This document shows positions 1 to 7,779 of a stretch of DNA of 64,000 bases, piece after piece. A program made the translations under genes and the position numbers. Every line of letters starts with the position of its first letter. Positions within the stretch are counted from its first letter, which is position 1. Source of the stretch: Rhodococcus jostii RHA1 (GTDB taxonomy: Bacteria; Actinomycetota; Actinomycetes; Mycobacteriales; Mycobacteriaceae); the NCBI RefSeq assembly GCF_000014565.1, contig NC_008268.1:6948501-7012500 (forward strand), written 5' to 3'. Under the pieces are notes generated by a model. That model was given only the letters and a program-made list of their open reading frames with translations, did no database searches and was not told the origin of the DNA.

Positions 1-1
1 C

Positions 2-232
2 GACGTGTACGAGGCTGCCCGTCGGTGGGCGTCGCAGTTCACGAAGGGTGCGGGCCGTGCCCTGGCCGCGGCGAAGGCCGCCGTCGACCGTGGGCTGGAC
101 GTCGACCTCACGACAGGGCTCGCGGTGGAGCGTCAGCTGTTCACCTCACTGTTCGCCACCCAGGACCGCAAGATCGGGATGGAATCGTTCATCGAGAACG
201 GCCCAGGTAAGGCTCAGTTCACGGGCGAGTAG
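2..232 (+). CDS. Enoyl-CoA hydratase/isomerase (crotonase) family, C-terminal end, partial
   Basis: The frame is already open at base 2 and ends at TAG 230-232, leaving about 76 residues of a protein that begins before the window. The tail DRKIGMESFIENGPGKAQF, after a run of helical residues (AAKAAVDRGLDVDL), matches the C-terminal trimerisation helices of crotonases, where acyl-CoA hydratases carry a final FxEkR/P-F motif. The likely role is hydration of enoyl-CoA in fatty-acid beta-oxidation. Its position next to a methyltransferase and the glycan locus fits echA17 (Rv3039c) in M. tuberculosis, by memory of gene order. The substrate and the active-site glutamates lie outside the window. Confidence 0.85.
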   Translation, partial: DVYEAARRWASQFTKGAGRALAAAKAAVDRGLDVDLTTGLAVERQLFTSLFATQDRKIGMESFIENGPGKAQFTGE

Positions 233-274
233 TCTGGAGCCCGAAACTAGAACCTGTTCACTCTTACCAGCGAG

Positions 275-280
275 TAGGAT
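275..280 (+). promoter_or_regulatory. -10 box (TAGGAT) for leaderless methyltransferase mRNA
   Basis: TAGGAT ends 7 bases before the ATG at 288. This spacing puts the transcript start on or next to the start codon, and no Shine-Dalgarno sequence is seen. Confidence 0.5.
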
Positions 281-287
281 TTGCCGC

Positions 288-1259
288 ATGACTGCAAGCG
301 CCCATGACGACCCAGCTCCTCATCCGCACGCCACCGCCGAAGAGGTAGAGGCCGCGCTGAAGGACACCAAACTCGCCCAGGTGCTCTACCACGACTGGGA
401 AGCCGAGACGTACGACGAGAAGTGGTCGATCTCGTACGACGAACGGTGCATCGACTACGCGCGCGGACGTTTCGACGCCGTCGCGGGCGATCAGCCGCTG
501 CCCTACGAGCGGGCGCTCGAACTGGGCTGCGGCACCGGATTCTTCCTCCTCAATCTCATGCAGGGTGGAGTCGCGAAGACCGGTTCGGTCACCGATCTGT
601 CGCCCGGCATGGTGAAGGTCGCCCTCCGCAACGCCGAGGGCCTGGGATTGTCCGTCGACGGCCGCGTCGCCGACGCCGAAACCATCCCGTACGAGGACGA
701 CACGTTCGACCTCGTCGTGGGACACGCTGTCCTTCATCACATCCCGGACGTGGAGCAGTCGCTGCGCGAGGTCCTGCGCGTCCTGAAGCCGGGTGGGCGT
801 TTCGTCTTCGCCGGTGAGCCGACCACGATCGGCAACTTCTACGCCCGCTGGCTGGGTCGCGCGACGTGGGAGGTCACCACCCGGGTCACCAAGTTGCCGT
901 TCCTCGCCGACTGGCGTCGCCCGCAGGCGGAACTGGACGAGTCCTCCCGCGCGGCCGCGCTCGAGGCCGTCGTCGACCTCCACACGTTCGATCCGAGCGA
1001 CCTCGAGAAGATCGCGAAGTCGGCAGGCGCCGAGCAGGTTCACGCGGCCACCGAGGAATTCGCCGCCGCCTTGCTCGGGTGGCCCGTCCGTACGTTCGAG
1101 GCTGCTGTCCCCCCGGAGAAGCTGGGCTGGGGCTGGGGGCGTTTCGCGTTCACCGGATGGAAGACCCTCAGCTGGGTCGACGAGAAGGTGCTCCGGCACG
1201 TGGTGCCGCGGGGATTCTTCTACAACGTCATGATCACCGGCGTGAAGCCCGGCAACTGA
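288..1259 (+). CDS. Class I SAM-dependent methyltransferase
   Basis: A 323-residue protein with a Rossmann-type methyltransferase fold. Motif I is LELGCGTGFF (about 77-86), followed by an acidic loop and the post-I segment DTFDLVVGHAVLHHIPD, then VLKPGGRF. This is the Methyltransf_11/25 pattern for small-molecule or lipid/glycan methylation using S-adenosylmethionine. The start was set at ATG 288 because a TAGGAT -10 box lies 7 bases upstream and the frame before it has no similarity or RBS. The last 120 residues, rich in Trp and aromatics, probably form the acceptor lid. The neighbour order matches Rv3038c. The substrate is unknown; polysaccharide or lipid methylation is only an inference from the adjacent locus. 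Confidence 0.85.
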   Translation: MTASAHDDPAPHPHATAEEVEAALKDTKLAQVLYHDWEAETYDEKWSISYDERCIDYARGRFDAVAGDQPLPYERALELGCGTGFFLLNLMQGGVAKTGSVTDLSPGMVKVALRNAEGLGLSVDGRVADAETIPYEDDTFDLVVGHAVLHHIPDVEQSLREVLRVLKPGGRFVFAGEPTTIGNFYARWLGRATWEVTTRVTKLPFLADWRRPQAELDESSRAAALEAVVDLHTFDPSDLEKIAKSAGAEQVHAATEEFAAALLGWPVRTFEAAVPPEKLGWGWGRFAFTGWKTLSWVDEKVLRHVVPRGFFYNVMITGVKPGN

Positions 1260-1260
1260 A

Positions 1261-2418
1261 TTGGGTTATGCGTTCACTGCCGGGGACGTCGAGTTCCTGC
1301 AGAGCCCGGACGGGGCAGCCGCTCTCGCGGAAGTGGACCGCTTCGCACTGACCACGTCTACGCGCCTGGCCGACATCGGCCGGGCGCGTGCGCGTTTCGG
1401 CTTACACGTGGCGTTGCTGGTGGAGACCGTGCTGTTGCGGCGGAAGGCGGTCGCCAAACTTCCCGGCACCGAAAACTGGTTATTCACCGACGACGCCCTG
1501 CAACAGGCGACACCGCGTGCGGTCGCCGCGCATCGTGCGATCCGGTTGAGGGACCGGGACGTCCACGACGTCACGTGCTCCATCGGTGCCGAACTGGACG
1601 CGGTGGTCGGGACGGCCGCGACGGTGATCGGAAGCGACCTCGACCCGGTCCGGCTCCTGATGGCGCAGCACAACGTGCCCGGAGCGGCCGTTGTCCGCGC
1701 CGACGCGCTCGTCCCGTGCACCCGCGGCACCGTCGTGCTCGCGGACCCGGCGCGACGGTCCGGCGGCAGGCGAACACACGACCCGGCCGCGCTGGAACCG
1801 CCGCTGCCGGATCTGATCGACGCGTACCGCGGACGGGATCTCGCGGTGAAGTGCGCTCCCGGACTCGATTTCGACCGACTCGGCTGGGACGGCGAGGTGG
1901 AGGTGGTGTCGCTCGACGGCGGCGTGCGGGAGGCGTGCCTGTGGTCGCCGGGACTGTCCGGAGCCGGTGTCACCCGGCGGGCGAGCGTCCTCGGCTCCGA
2001 CGGCACCGCGTGGACGGTGACGGACGCCGAGGACGACGACATCCCCGAACGCGCACCGGGGGAATGGATCGTCGACCCGGACGGGGCTGTCGTGCGTGCG
2101 GGCCTGGTGCGGCACTACGCGGCCCGGCACGGACTGTGGCAGCTGGATCCCCGGATCGCCTATCTCACCGGCGATTCGGTTCCGGACGGTGTGCGGGGCT
2201 TCCGCATTCTCGAGCAGGTGAAGTATTCGGAGAAGTCGCTGCGGCAGGAGCTGGCGCGTCACGACTGCGGTGTGGCGGAAATCCTCGTGCGCGGCGTCGA
2301 CGTCGATCCCGCGGTCCTGCGTCCGAAGCTGAAGTTGCGCGGAAGTCGTTCGCTCAGTGTGGTGATCACGCGGATCGGCCGTGCAGGCGTCGCGTTCATC
2401 TGCGCTTCGCGCCCGTGA
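1261..2418 (+). CDS. THUMP-like domain class I methyltransferase
   Basis: A 385-residue protein beginning at TTG 1261, two bases after the previous stop, so it is probably co-transcribed. A helical N-terminus (1-95) precedes a divergent SAM domain: DVTCSIGAELDAV (about 103-115), GSDLDPVRLLMAQHN (124-138) and VLADPARR. A C-terminal ferredoxin-like/THUMP-like region follows (KYSEKSLRQEL to the end). The family is annotated as SAM methyltransferase with THUMP-like domain (Rv3037c type). THUMP-like parts suggest an RNA substrate, while the mycobacterial locus has been discussed for methylglucose lipopolysaccharide. I cannot decide between them. The stop lies inside the left arm of a 19-base inverted repeat. 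An internal alternative start is possible. Confidence 0.8.
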   Translation: MGYAFTAGDVEFLQSPDGAAALAEVDRFALTTSTRLADIGRARARFGLHVALLVETVLLRRKAVAKLPGTENWLFTDDALQQATPRAVAAHRAIRLRDRDVHDVTCSIGAELDAVVGTAATVIGSDLDPVRLLMAQHNVPGAAVVRADALVPCTRGTVVLADPARRSGGRRTHDPAALEPPLPDLIDAYRGRDLAVKCAPGLDFDRLGWDGEVEVVSLDGGVREACLWSPGLSGAGVTRRASVLGSDGTAWTVTDAEDDDIPERAPGEWIVDPDGAVVRAGLVRHYAARHGLWQLDPRIAYLTGDSVPDGVRGFRILEQVKYSEKSLRQELARHDCGVAEILVRGVDVDPAVLRPKLKLRGSRSLSVVITRIGRAGVAFICASRP

Positions 2419-2457
2419 GTACTTGTCAACCGCCGGACGTTGACAAGTACTCACGGG
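2412..2457. repeat. Perfect 19-bp inverted repeat between convergent genes (terminator and/or dispersed palindrome)
   Basis: The left arm CCCGTGAGTACTTGTCAAC (2412-2430) and right arm (2439-2457) are exact reverse complements around an 8-base loop. The left arm contains the stop codon of the methyltransferase, and the right arm abuts the stop of the lipoprotein gene on the other strand. No T-run follows. It can serve as a bidirectional terminator. The AT-richer, conserved-looking arm is unlike the GC-rich terminators elsewhere in the window. Confidence 0.9.
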
Positions 2458-3765
2458 TCAGCGGAGGACGAACAGCTCCCCGAGCAGTGTCGGCGTCAGG
2501 ACTTCACCCTTCGGCCCGACGGACGTGCCGACCGTGAAGCCTTTCGCGCCGGGCAGGGTCTCCTGGTCGAGAGTTTCGCCGGTCCCGGTGTCGAACGTGA
2601 GCATCGCCAGCCCGTCCGTACCCTCGCGGACCACCGCGTAACCGGTCGACCCGGCTGTCTGCGCCGGGACGCCCAGCTGCAGCAGATCCTTCCGCTCCCA
2701 GACCAGTTCGGCGTGATCGCCCTTGTCCTGCAACGCCAGGAGGTGGCCGTCGAGTCCGCCCGCGGGGATGATCAGGCCGTCCGCGGACGTCGACGGGCTG
2801 CCGGCGGCGGCGTACCCGATGTCGTAGCTCCACTTCGGATCACCCGTCGCGGAATCGATCGCCCACAACGTGCCCCAGTTGTCGTTGGTGTAGACGACAG
2901 AGCCGTCGGCCGACAGGTCGGGGCTGGACGCGCTACCGCCCGGCAGCGCATCGCTGGACCACTCCTGGGTGATGGCGGGGTTGTCGCCGCCGGAGTACTT
3001 CATCGAGACGAGTTCCGCCGCGGGAGCGCCGGGCGCGAAGAACGTGAAGTAGAACTTGCCCGACTCGAGGTCGATGGCCGGCATGTTGGCCACCGGGCAG
3101 TCGGGTGCGCCGAAGAAGCAGCCGCTGAGGCCCTTGTCGTCGGGCAGGATGTCGACGTTCGCGCCCTCGGCGACGGACGGCGGTGGGACGAGATCGTACG
3201 GTGCCACGACTTTCTGGCCGGTCTGCGTGTCCACGACGTTGATCTGGCCGAGCTGGGTGATGAAGAGGAGATTGCCGTCGCCGGTGAACTGTGCCGACAG
3301 CGGCGTCCCGACCACCGGTGTGCGCCAACGCAGCTGGCCGTACTCGTTGAACGAGTTGATGGCGCCGTTCTCGCCCACGTACACGTTGGCGGCGCCGTCG
3401 ACGATCGGCGTGGACGCTACGACACCCGGCGCGAGCTGGCGGCACCAGCGTTTGCGGCCGCTGTCCATCTGGTAGGAGAAGAGGTTGCAGCCCTTCTCGG
3501 TGCGGGCCGTGATGAAGATCTGGCCGCTGGCGGCCACGGATGCGTAATTCGCCACCGGACCGCCCAGCGGGCGCGACCAGGCGAAGGAGAGGTCGCGGGA
3601 ACCGGTGACGGGGCTGGTGTCGCTGTTGCGGGCGTCGGCGTGCATGCCGGGCCACCCGCCCGCGGAGAAGATGTCGTCGACCTGCGTTCCGCTGCTGCAG
3701 CCGCTGAGGACGACAGTCGAGATCGTCGCCAGCGCCAGTACTGACGAACGTAGGACCCGCCGCAT
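2458..3765 (-). CDS. PQQ-like beta-propeller lipoprotein (Rv3035 type)
   Basis: A 435-residue secreted lipoprotein. Basic MRRVLRSS, a hydrophobic core and the lipobox LSGC (Cys23) give a clear type II signal peptide. The start at ATG 3765 has an AGGAG RBS 7 bases upstream. The mature part has repeated propeller blades: GQIFITARTE, ANVYVGENGAINSF, GNLLFITQLGQINVV, GSVVYTNDNWGTLWAIDSATGDPKWSYD, each with the WxxD/N-G-x(2)-A-x-D type of the PQQ/outer-membrane BamB-like fold. No enzyme residues are recognised, so it is probably a binding or scaffold protein on the outside of the membrane. Its conserved place beside glycan genes suggests, but does not show, a role in envelope polysaccharide. Confidence 0.85.
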   Translation of the reverse strand: MRRVLRSSVLALATISTVVLSGCSSGTQVDDIFSAGGWPGMHADARNSDTSPVTGSRDLSFAWSRPLGGPVANYASVAASGQIFITARTEKGCNLFSYQMDSGRKRWCRQLAPGVVASTPIVDGAANVYVGENGAINSFNEYGQLRWRTPVVGTPLSAQFTGDGNLLFITQLGQINVVDTQTGQKVVAPYDLVPPPSVAEGANVDILPDDKGLSGCFFGAPDCPVANMPAIDLESGKFYFTFFAPGAPAAELVSMKYSGGDNPAITQEWSSDALPGGSASSPDLSADGSVVYTNDNWGTLWAIDSATGDPKWSYDIGYAAAGSPSTSADGLIIPAGGLDGHLLALQDKGDHAELVWERKDLLQLGVPAQTAGSTGYAVVREGTDGLAMLTFDTGTGETLDQETLPGAKGFTVGTSVGPKGEVLTPTLLGELFVLR

Positions 3766-3890
3766 TACTTCTCCTCGTCTTCGATAACGCTCGGCCCAGA
3801 GACTATCCCGCCGAGGCTGCGCCGATCGGCACACCCCGATGCGGGTGTCGGAGTCCGGACACACCCGCACGAGGGCGCGAGCCGTGAACG

Positions 3891-3896
3891 TAGGCT
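3891..3896 (+). promoter_or_regulatory. -10 box (TAGGCT) for hexapeptide transferase
   Basis: TAGGCT lies 8 bases before ATG 3905, and no RBS is visible in between. Confidence 0.45.
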
Positions 3897-3904
3897 GACA
3901 GGCT

Positions 3905-4648
3905 ATGACGAGCATGTGGGGCGCACCGTTGCGTACGAGGTGGCGAGGATCCCGGCGGAGCGACAGCGAGCAGGCCCGCTTCCTGACACGCGACTCGCTG
4001 CGCTGGGTGCTGGCGAACAAGGCGTACACGCCGTGGTACCTGGTGCGGTACTACCGGCTCGCGAAGTTCAAGCTGGCCAACCCGCACGTGATCCTGCGCG
4101 GCATGGTGTTCCTCGGCAAGCGGGTGGAGATCCATTCGACCCCGGACCTGTCGCGGCTCGAGATCGGCCGCTGGGTACACATCGGCGACGGCAATGCGAT
4201 CCGCTGCCACGAGGGTTCGCTGCGCATCGGCGACAAGGTGGTCTTCGGCAAGGACAACGTCGTCAACACGTACCTCGACATCGAGATCGGCGCGTCGACG
4301 CTCGTGGCGGACTGGTGTTACATCACCGACTTCGATCACCGCATGGACGACGTGAACGTCCCGATCAAGGATCAGGGCATCGTGAAGGGCCCGGTCCGCA
4401 TCGGACCCGACACGTGGGTGGCGGCCAAGGTCACGGTCCTGCGCAATACGCGGGTGGGGCGAGGCTGTGTCCTCGGCGCGCATGCCGTCGTGAAGGGTGA
4501 CATCCCGGACTTCAGCATCGCCGTCGGTTCGCCGGCCAAGGCCGTGAAGAACCGCAAGGCCGAGTGGGAGGCGGGCGCGTCCGAACGCGCGAAGTACATC
4601 GCCGCCCTCGAGGACATCGCCCGGAAGAAGGCGGCGCAGGAGAACTGA
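3905..4648 (+). CDS. Left-handed beta-helix acyltransferase (hexapeptide repeat; Rv3034c type)
   Basis: A 247-residue protein. A basic, helical N-terminal segment (about 1-65, with YTPWYLVRYYRLAKFKL) is followed by imperfect hexapeptide repeats (about 72-215: RLEIGRWVHIGDGNAI, LRIGDKVVFGKDNV, IEIGASTLVADWCYI, VRIGPDTWVAAKVTV, TRVGRGCVLGAHAVV). The C-terminus GSPAKAVK is the usual hexapeptide acetyltransferase ending. ITDFDH supplies the likely catalytic His. Such enzymes transfer acetyl or other acyl groups from CoA to sugar hydroxyls. In mycobacteria the syntenic gene is proposed to acylate methylglucose lipopolysaccharide, and the same is inferred here. Confidence 0.85.
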   Translation: MTSMWGAPLRTRWRGSRRSDSEQARFLTRDSLRWVLANKAYTPWYLVRYYRLAKFKLANPHVILRGMVFLGKRVEIHSTPDLSRLEIGRWVHIGDGNAIRCHEGSLRIGDKVVFGKDNVVNTYLDIEIGASTLVADWCYITDFDHRMDDVNVPIKDQGIVKGPVRIGPDTWVAAKVTVLRNTRVGRGCVLGAHAVVKGDIPDFSIAVGSPAKAVKNRKAEWEAGASERAKYIAALEDIARKKAAQEN

Positions 4649-4660
4649 CCGCCGCGGTGG

Positions 4661-4666
4661 CATAGT
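4661..4666 (+). promoter_or_regulatory. -10 box (CATAGT) before the DUF3253 gene
   Basis: CATAGT is placed 7 bases before ATG 4674, just after the previous stop. It is a candidate leaderless promoter. Confidence 0.4.
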
Positions 4667-4673
4667 CGGCGTC

Positions 4674-4931
4674 ATGACCGTGTCGGACAGGGAACTCGAG
4701 GAGTGCATCCGGGCGCTCCTCGATGCCCGGGCCGACAGCGCGAGCATCTGCCCGTCGGACGTCGCGCGCGCCGTCGCCCCGGACGACTGGCGACCCCTGA
4801 TGGAACCGGTGCGGGAGGCCGCCGGGCGCCTGGCCGATGCCGGGGAGGTCGAGGTCACCCAGAAAGGTGCCGTGGTGGATCCGCGATCGGCACGGGGACC
4901 GATCCGGATCCGGTGGACCCGCACGGACTGA
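4674..4931 (+). CDS. DUF3253 small winged-helix-like protein
   Basis: 85 residues. The sequence has the pattern of the DUF3253 family: ELEECIRALLDARADSASIC, then PSDVARAV and a helix PLMEPVREAAGRLADAGEVEVTQKG, ending in GPIRIRW. The arrangement of three helices and a short beta wing suggests a small winged helix-turn-helix. Function is unknown; DNA binding is only an inference from the fold. It converges on the glycosyltransferase gene with 8 bases between stops. Confidence 0.8.
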   Translation: MTVSDRELEECIRALLDARADSASICPSDVARAVAPDDWRPLMEPVREAAGRLADAGEVEVTQKGAVVDPRSARGPIRIRWTRTD

Positions 4932-4939
4932 GGGCCACG

Positions 4940-6184
4940 TCAGCGACCGGGCAGCGGGCGCTCGGGAATCTCCGGCCTCGCCAACGGGTGCCGCACGCGA
5001 CGCTTGGCGCCCGCGTAGACGTGGACGGTGTCCTCGGCCACCTTGTGCCAGTCGAAATCCGCGGTGAGACGGTCACGGGCGGCCACCGCGCGCTGCTGGG
5101 CCCCGGCCGGGTCGTCGAGGACCTCCCGGACCGCGGACGTGAGCCCGGTGACGTCGCCCGGCTGGAACGACATGCCGGTCTCCCCGTCGACGACCGCTTC
5201 ACCGAGGCCGCCGGCGGTGGACGCCACGAGCGGGGTGCCGGAGGCCGCGGCCTCGAGTGCGATGATCCCGAACGGCTCGTAGCGGCTGGGCAGGACGATG
5301 GCGTCGGCGCCGTGCAGCCACCCGAGCAGTTCGATGTGGTCGAGGTTGCCGAGGAAGTTCACGGCACGGGCGACGCGATGGGTGCGGGCCTGCTGGTAGA
5401 GCCAGGTGAACTGGGTGCCCTCCCCGGCAATCGACAGCGTGGTCCCGGGGTGGCTGCGGCGGATGCGGGGGAGCGCGGCGATGGCGTCCTGCACTCCCTT
5501 CTCGTATTCGAGGCGGCCGACGAACAGGAGTTTCGGCGGTCCGGACCGCGGCGCGCGCTCGCGGAAGCTCCAGGTGGTGAGGTCGATTCCGTTGCGGATC
5601 ACCGTGATCGGCGGAAGCTGCGGACCGTAGAGGGTGGTCACTTCGTCCTGCATCGACGCGGAACAGGTGATGAGCGCATCGGATTCGTTGGCCAGCCACC
5701 ATTCCACCGAATGCACCTGCCGGTTGATCCGGCCGGACACCCAGCCGCTGTGCCGCCCGGCCTCGGTGGCGTGGAGCGTGGAAACCAAAGGGACGTCGTA
5801 GAATTCGGCCAGCGCGATGGCGGGATGCGCCACCAGCCAGTCGTGTGCGTGCACCACGTCCGGCTGCCAGCCCTCCCCGACACCCGGCTTGTGCAGGGCG
5901 ACGCCGGCGCGCACCATCGCGTGCCCCATCGCGAGTGTCCACGCCAGCATGTCCTCGCCGAAGACGAAGTGCGCGGGGTCCTCGGCGACGGCGACCACCA
6001 GGACGCCGTCCTCGATGTGGGTGACGGTGGGATGGGTGGAGGCGTCGGTGCCCGACGGCCGCCGCGACAGCACCACCACTTCGTGTCCGGCCGCCGCGAG
6101 TTCGGTGGCCAGGTGGTGGACGTGTCGGCCGAGACCTCCGACCACGACGGGTGGGTATTCCCACGACACGATCAGGATCTTCAC
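4940..6184 (-). CDS. GT4-family glycosyltransferase (alpha-1,4-glucosyltransferase of methylglucose lipopolysaccharide type)
   Basis: 414 residues, the length I recall for Rv3032. The GT-B features are a nucleotide-sugar loop GGLGRH (16-21), VHAHDWL (111-117), VGRLEYEKG (222-230) and the EX7E motif in RYEPFGIIALE (Glu303/Glu311). It should elongate an alpha-1,4-glucan using an NDP-glucose donor in the cytosol. The start is GTG 6184, overlapping the stop of the GH57 gene in a GTGA, so translation is coupled. It is third in the operon methyltransferase-GH57-GT4. In M. tuberculosis this gene builds cytosolic 6-O-methylglucose lipopolysaccharide and glycogen precursors. The linkage made here is inferred. 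Confidence 0.9.
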   Translation of the reverse strand: MKILIVSWEYPPVVVGGLGRHVHHLATELAAAGHEVVVLSRRPSGTDASTHPTVTHIEDGVLVVAVAEDPAHFVFGEDMLAWTLAMGHAMVRAGVALHKPGVGEGWQPDVVHAHDWLVAHPAIALAEFYDVPLVSTLHATEAGRHSGWVSGRINRQVHSVEWWLANESDALITCSASMQDEVTTLYGPQLPPITVIRNGIDLTTWSFRERAPRSGPPKLLFVGRLEYEKGVQDAIAALPRIRRSHPGTTLSIAGEGTQFTWLYQQARTHRVARAVNFLGNLDHIELLGWLHGADAIVLPSRYEPFGIIALEAAASGTPLVASTAGGLGEAVVDGETGMSFQPGDVTGLTSAVREVLDDPAGAQQRAVAARDRLTADFDWHKVAEDTVHVYAGAKRRVRHPLARPEIPERPLPGR

Positions 6185-7779
6185 GACGCCCCTCCCTCGG
6201 TGCCCGTCACCCGATGGTCCCTGCCGGGCAGACGCCGCGCGTCGAGTCCGGGGAACAGGCCGTCGGCGTGGTTCCATCCCTCTGCGAGCCGGTTCGCGGT
6301 CGCGTCCTTGCCCGCCGAGACCGCGGCGGCGATCTCGCGGGTGGCGTGCGCGTGCTTGTGCGCCCGGTCGCGGGCATATCCGGCGGCGGAATCCTTGCTG
6401 ACCATGAACGCCCAGTCGCTCGACACCGTCATGAGTGCCTCCCGCAGGATCTGGTCGTTCACGCGGTTCCGGAGCGCGGGGCGTCCGGGGGCGGTGTCGG
6501 CGTCGTGGGTCTTGTCGACGGTGTCGAGGGCGGTCGCGACCACCTCGGCGTTGAGTTGCACCAGGTCCGAGACCTGATCGCCGGCCCACACCCGCCAATC
6601 CTTGCCGGATCCCCACGACGAGTTCTCGAGTTGGACGGGTTCGCCGACGTAACCCTGCCTGCGGGCGTCGTCGAGGGTGCCGACCCGAATTCCGGCCTCG
6701 GGCAGCGCGCGCAGCACCTTCTCGAGCCATTCGGGGCCCTCGTGCCACCAGTGCCCGAACAGTTCCGTGTCGAACGCGGCGACGACGAGCGCGGGCCGTC
6801 CGTTGCGCTGGGATTCGTCGCGCAGTCGCTTGCGCACGGTGGCAACGAAGTCGGCCACGTGCCGATCGACCGCGGCCGTCGCGAGAGCCGGGTCGTACGG
6901 CGCCTTGTCGGCCGAGTCGACGGTGCGTCCGGTGACCCGGGCCGGTTTGAGACCCGTGGCGTGGTCGTACGTGTGGAAATCGCGGTAGGCGCCGTGCCCG
7001 GGATAGCCCGACTTCGGCGACCAGACCCGGTAACTCACCTGCAGGTCGCGTCCGAACGCGACCACGTCGGACTCACGGACCGGCCGGCCGAGCGACGTGT
7101 CGCCGCGCAGGGCGGGGCCGTCGACCATGAAATGAGTGACGCCCGCCTCGGCGTATCCGGTCTCCATGCCGGGGGTGTACCCGCATTCGGGTCCCCAGAT
7201 ACCTGTCGGTGTGCAGTACCACCGTGCGGCGGCGTCGGCGAGCCCCTCGTGGAGGGAGAAGGCGCGCAACCGCGGGTCGAGCAGCGGCTGGAACGGGTGG
7301 GCCAGCGGCCCGCCGAGCAGTTCGAACGCCTCGCGGTCGAGAAGGTCGCGCAGTACCGGTGAGCCGCCGTGCCGCCAGCGCAGCTCGAAGTCGGCGAGTG
7401 CGGCGGCGGACGCGCGGTGCTCGCGGGCACCGAGATCGCGGTGCGCGTCGTCGGGCATGCCTGCCGCCTCGTGGGCGCGGATCTGCCAGTTCCCCAGCCA
7501 GTGGTGCATTCCCGCCAGGCAGTGCGGATCATCGAGCTGAGCTGCGAGAACGGGGGTGATGCCGAGGGTCAGCAGATGCGAGCGACCCTCGTCGGACAGC
7601 CGCCGCAACATCGCGGTGAGGGGGAGGTACGACGCCGCCCACGACTGGTACAGCCACTCCTCGCCCACAGGCCACCGGCCGTGGTTGGCGAGCCAGGGCA
7701 GGTGGGAGTGCAGGACCAGGCAGAACATGCCCGGTTCCGTCGCGTCGCCCGCTCCGGTGCGGTTGTCGGATTCGGTCAC
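6181..7779 (-). CDS. Glycoside hydrolase family 57 (alpha-glucan branching-enzyme-like)
   Basis: A 532-residue GH57/DUF1957 protein. Motif 1 is HSHLPW (24-29). Motif 3, GIWGPECGY (193-201), carries the catalytic nucleophile Glu198, and motif 4, AFDTELFGHWW (335-345), carries the acid/base Asp337. A C-terminal helical domain follows (SSDWAFMVSKDSAAGYA region). GH57 members of this type make alpha-1,6 branches in alpha-1,4-glucans. It overlaps the upstream methyltransferase by ATGA and the downstream GT4 gene by GTGA, which argues for one pathway. By synteny it is Rv3031, assigned to methylglucose lipopolysaccharide formation. Confidence 0.9.
   Translation of the reverse strand: MTESDNRTGAGDATEPGMFCLVLHSHLPWLANHGRWPVGEEWLYQSWAASYLPLTAMLRRLSDEGRSHLLTLGITPVLAAQLDDPHCLAGMHHWLGNWQIRAHEAAGMPDDAHRDLGAREHRASAAALADFELRWRHGGSPVLRDLLDREAFELLGGPLAHPFQPLLDPRLRAFSLHEGLADAAARWYCTPTGIWGPECGYTPGMETGYAEAGVTHFMVDGPALRGDTSLGRPVRESDVVAFGRDLQVSYRVWSPKSGYPGHGAYRDFHTYDHATGLKPARVTGRTVDSADKAPYDPALATAAVDRHVADFVATVRKRLRDESQRNGRPALVVAAFDTELFGHWWHEGPEWLEKVLRALPEAGIRVGTLDDARRQGYVGEPVQLENSSWGSGKDWRVWAGDQVSDLVQLNAEVVATALDTVDKTHDADTAPGRPALRNRVNDQILREALMTVSSDWAFMVSKDSAAGYARDRAHKHAHATREIAAAVSAGKDATANRLAEGWNHADGLFPGLDARRLPGRDHRVTGTEGGAS

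Noticed and set aside
5..232. The first frame as a complete 75-residue gene starting at GTG 5
   Set aside because: The frame is open to the window edge and resembles the middle of a crotonase C-terminal half, so it is a truncated fragment.
48..287. In-frame upstream extension of the methyltransferase from GTG 48
   Set aside because: It overlaps the crotonase end, shows no similarity, and the -10 box supports ATG 288.
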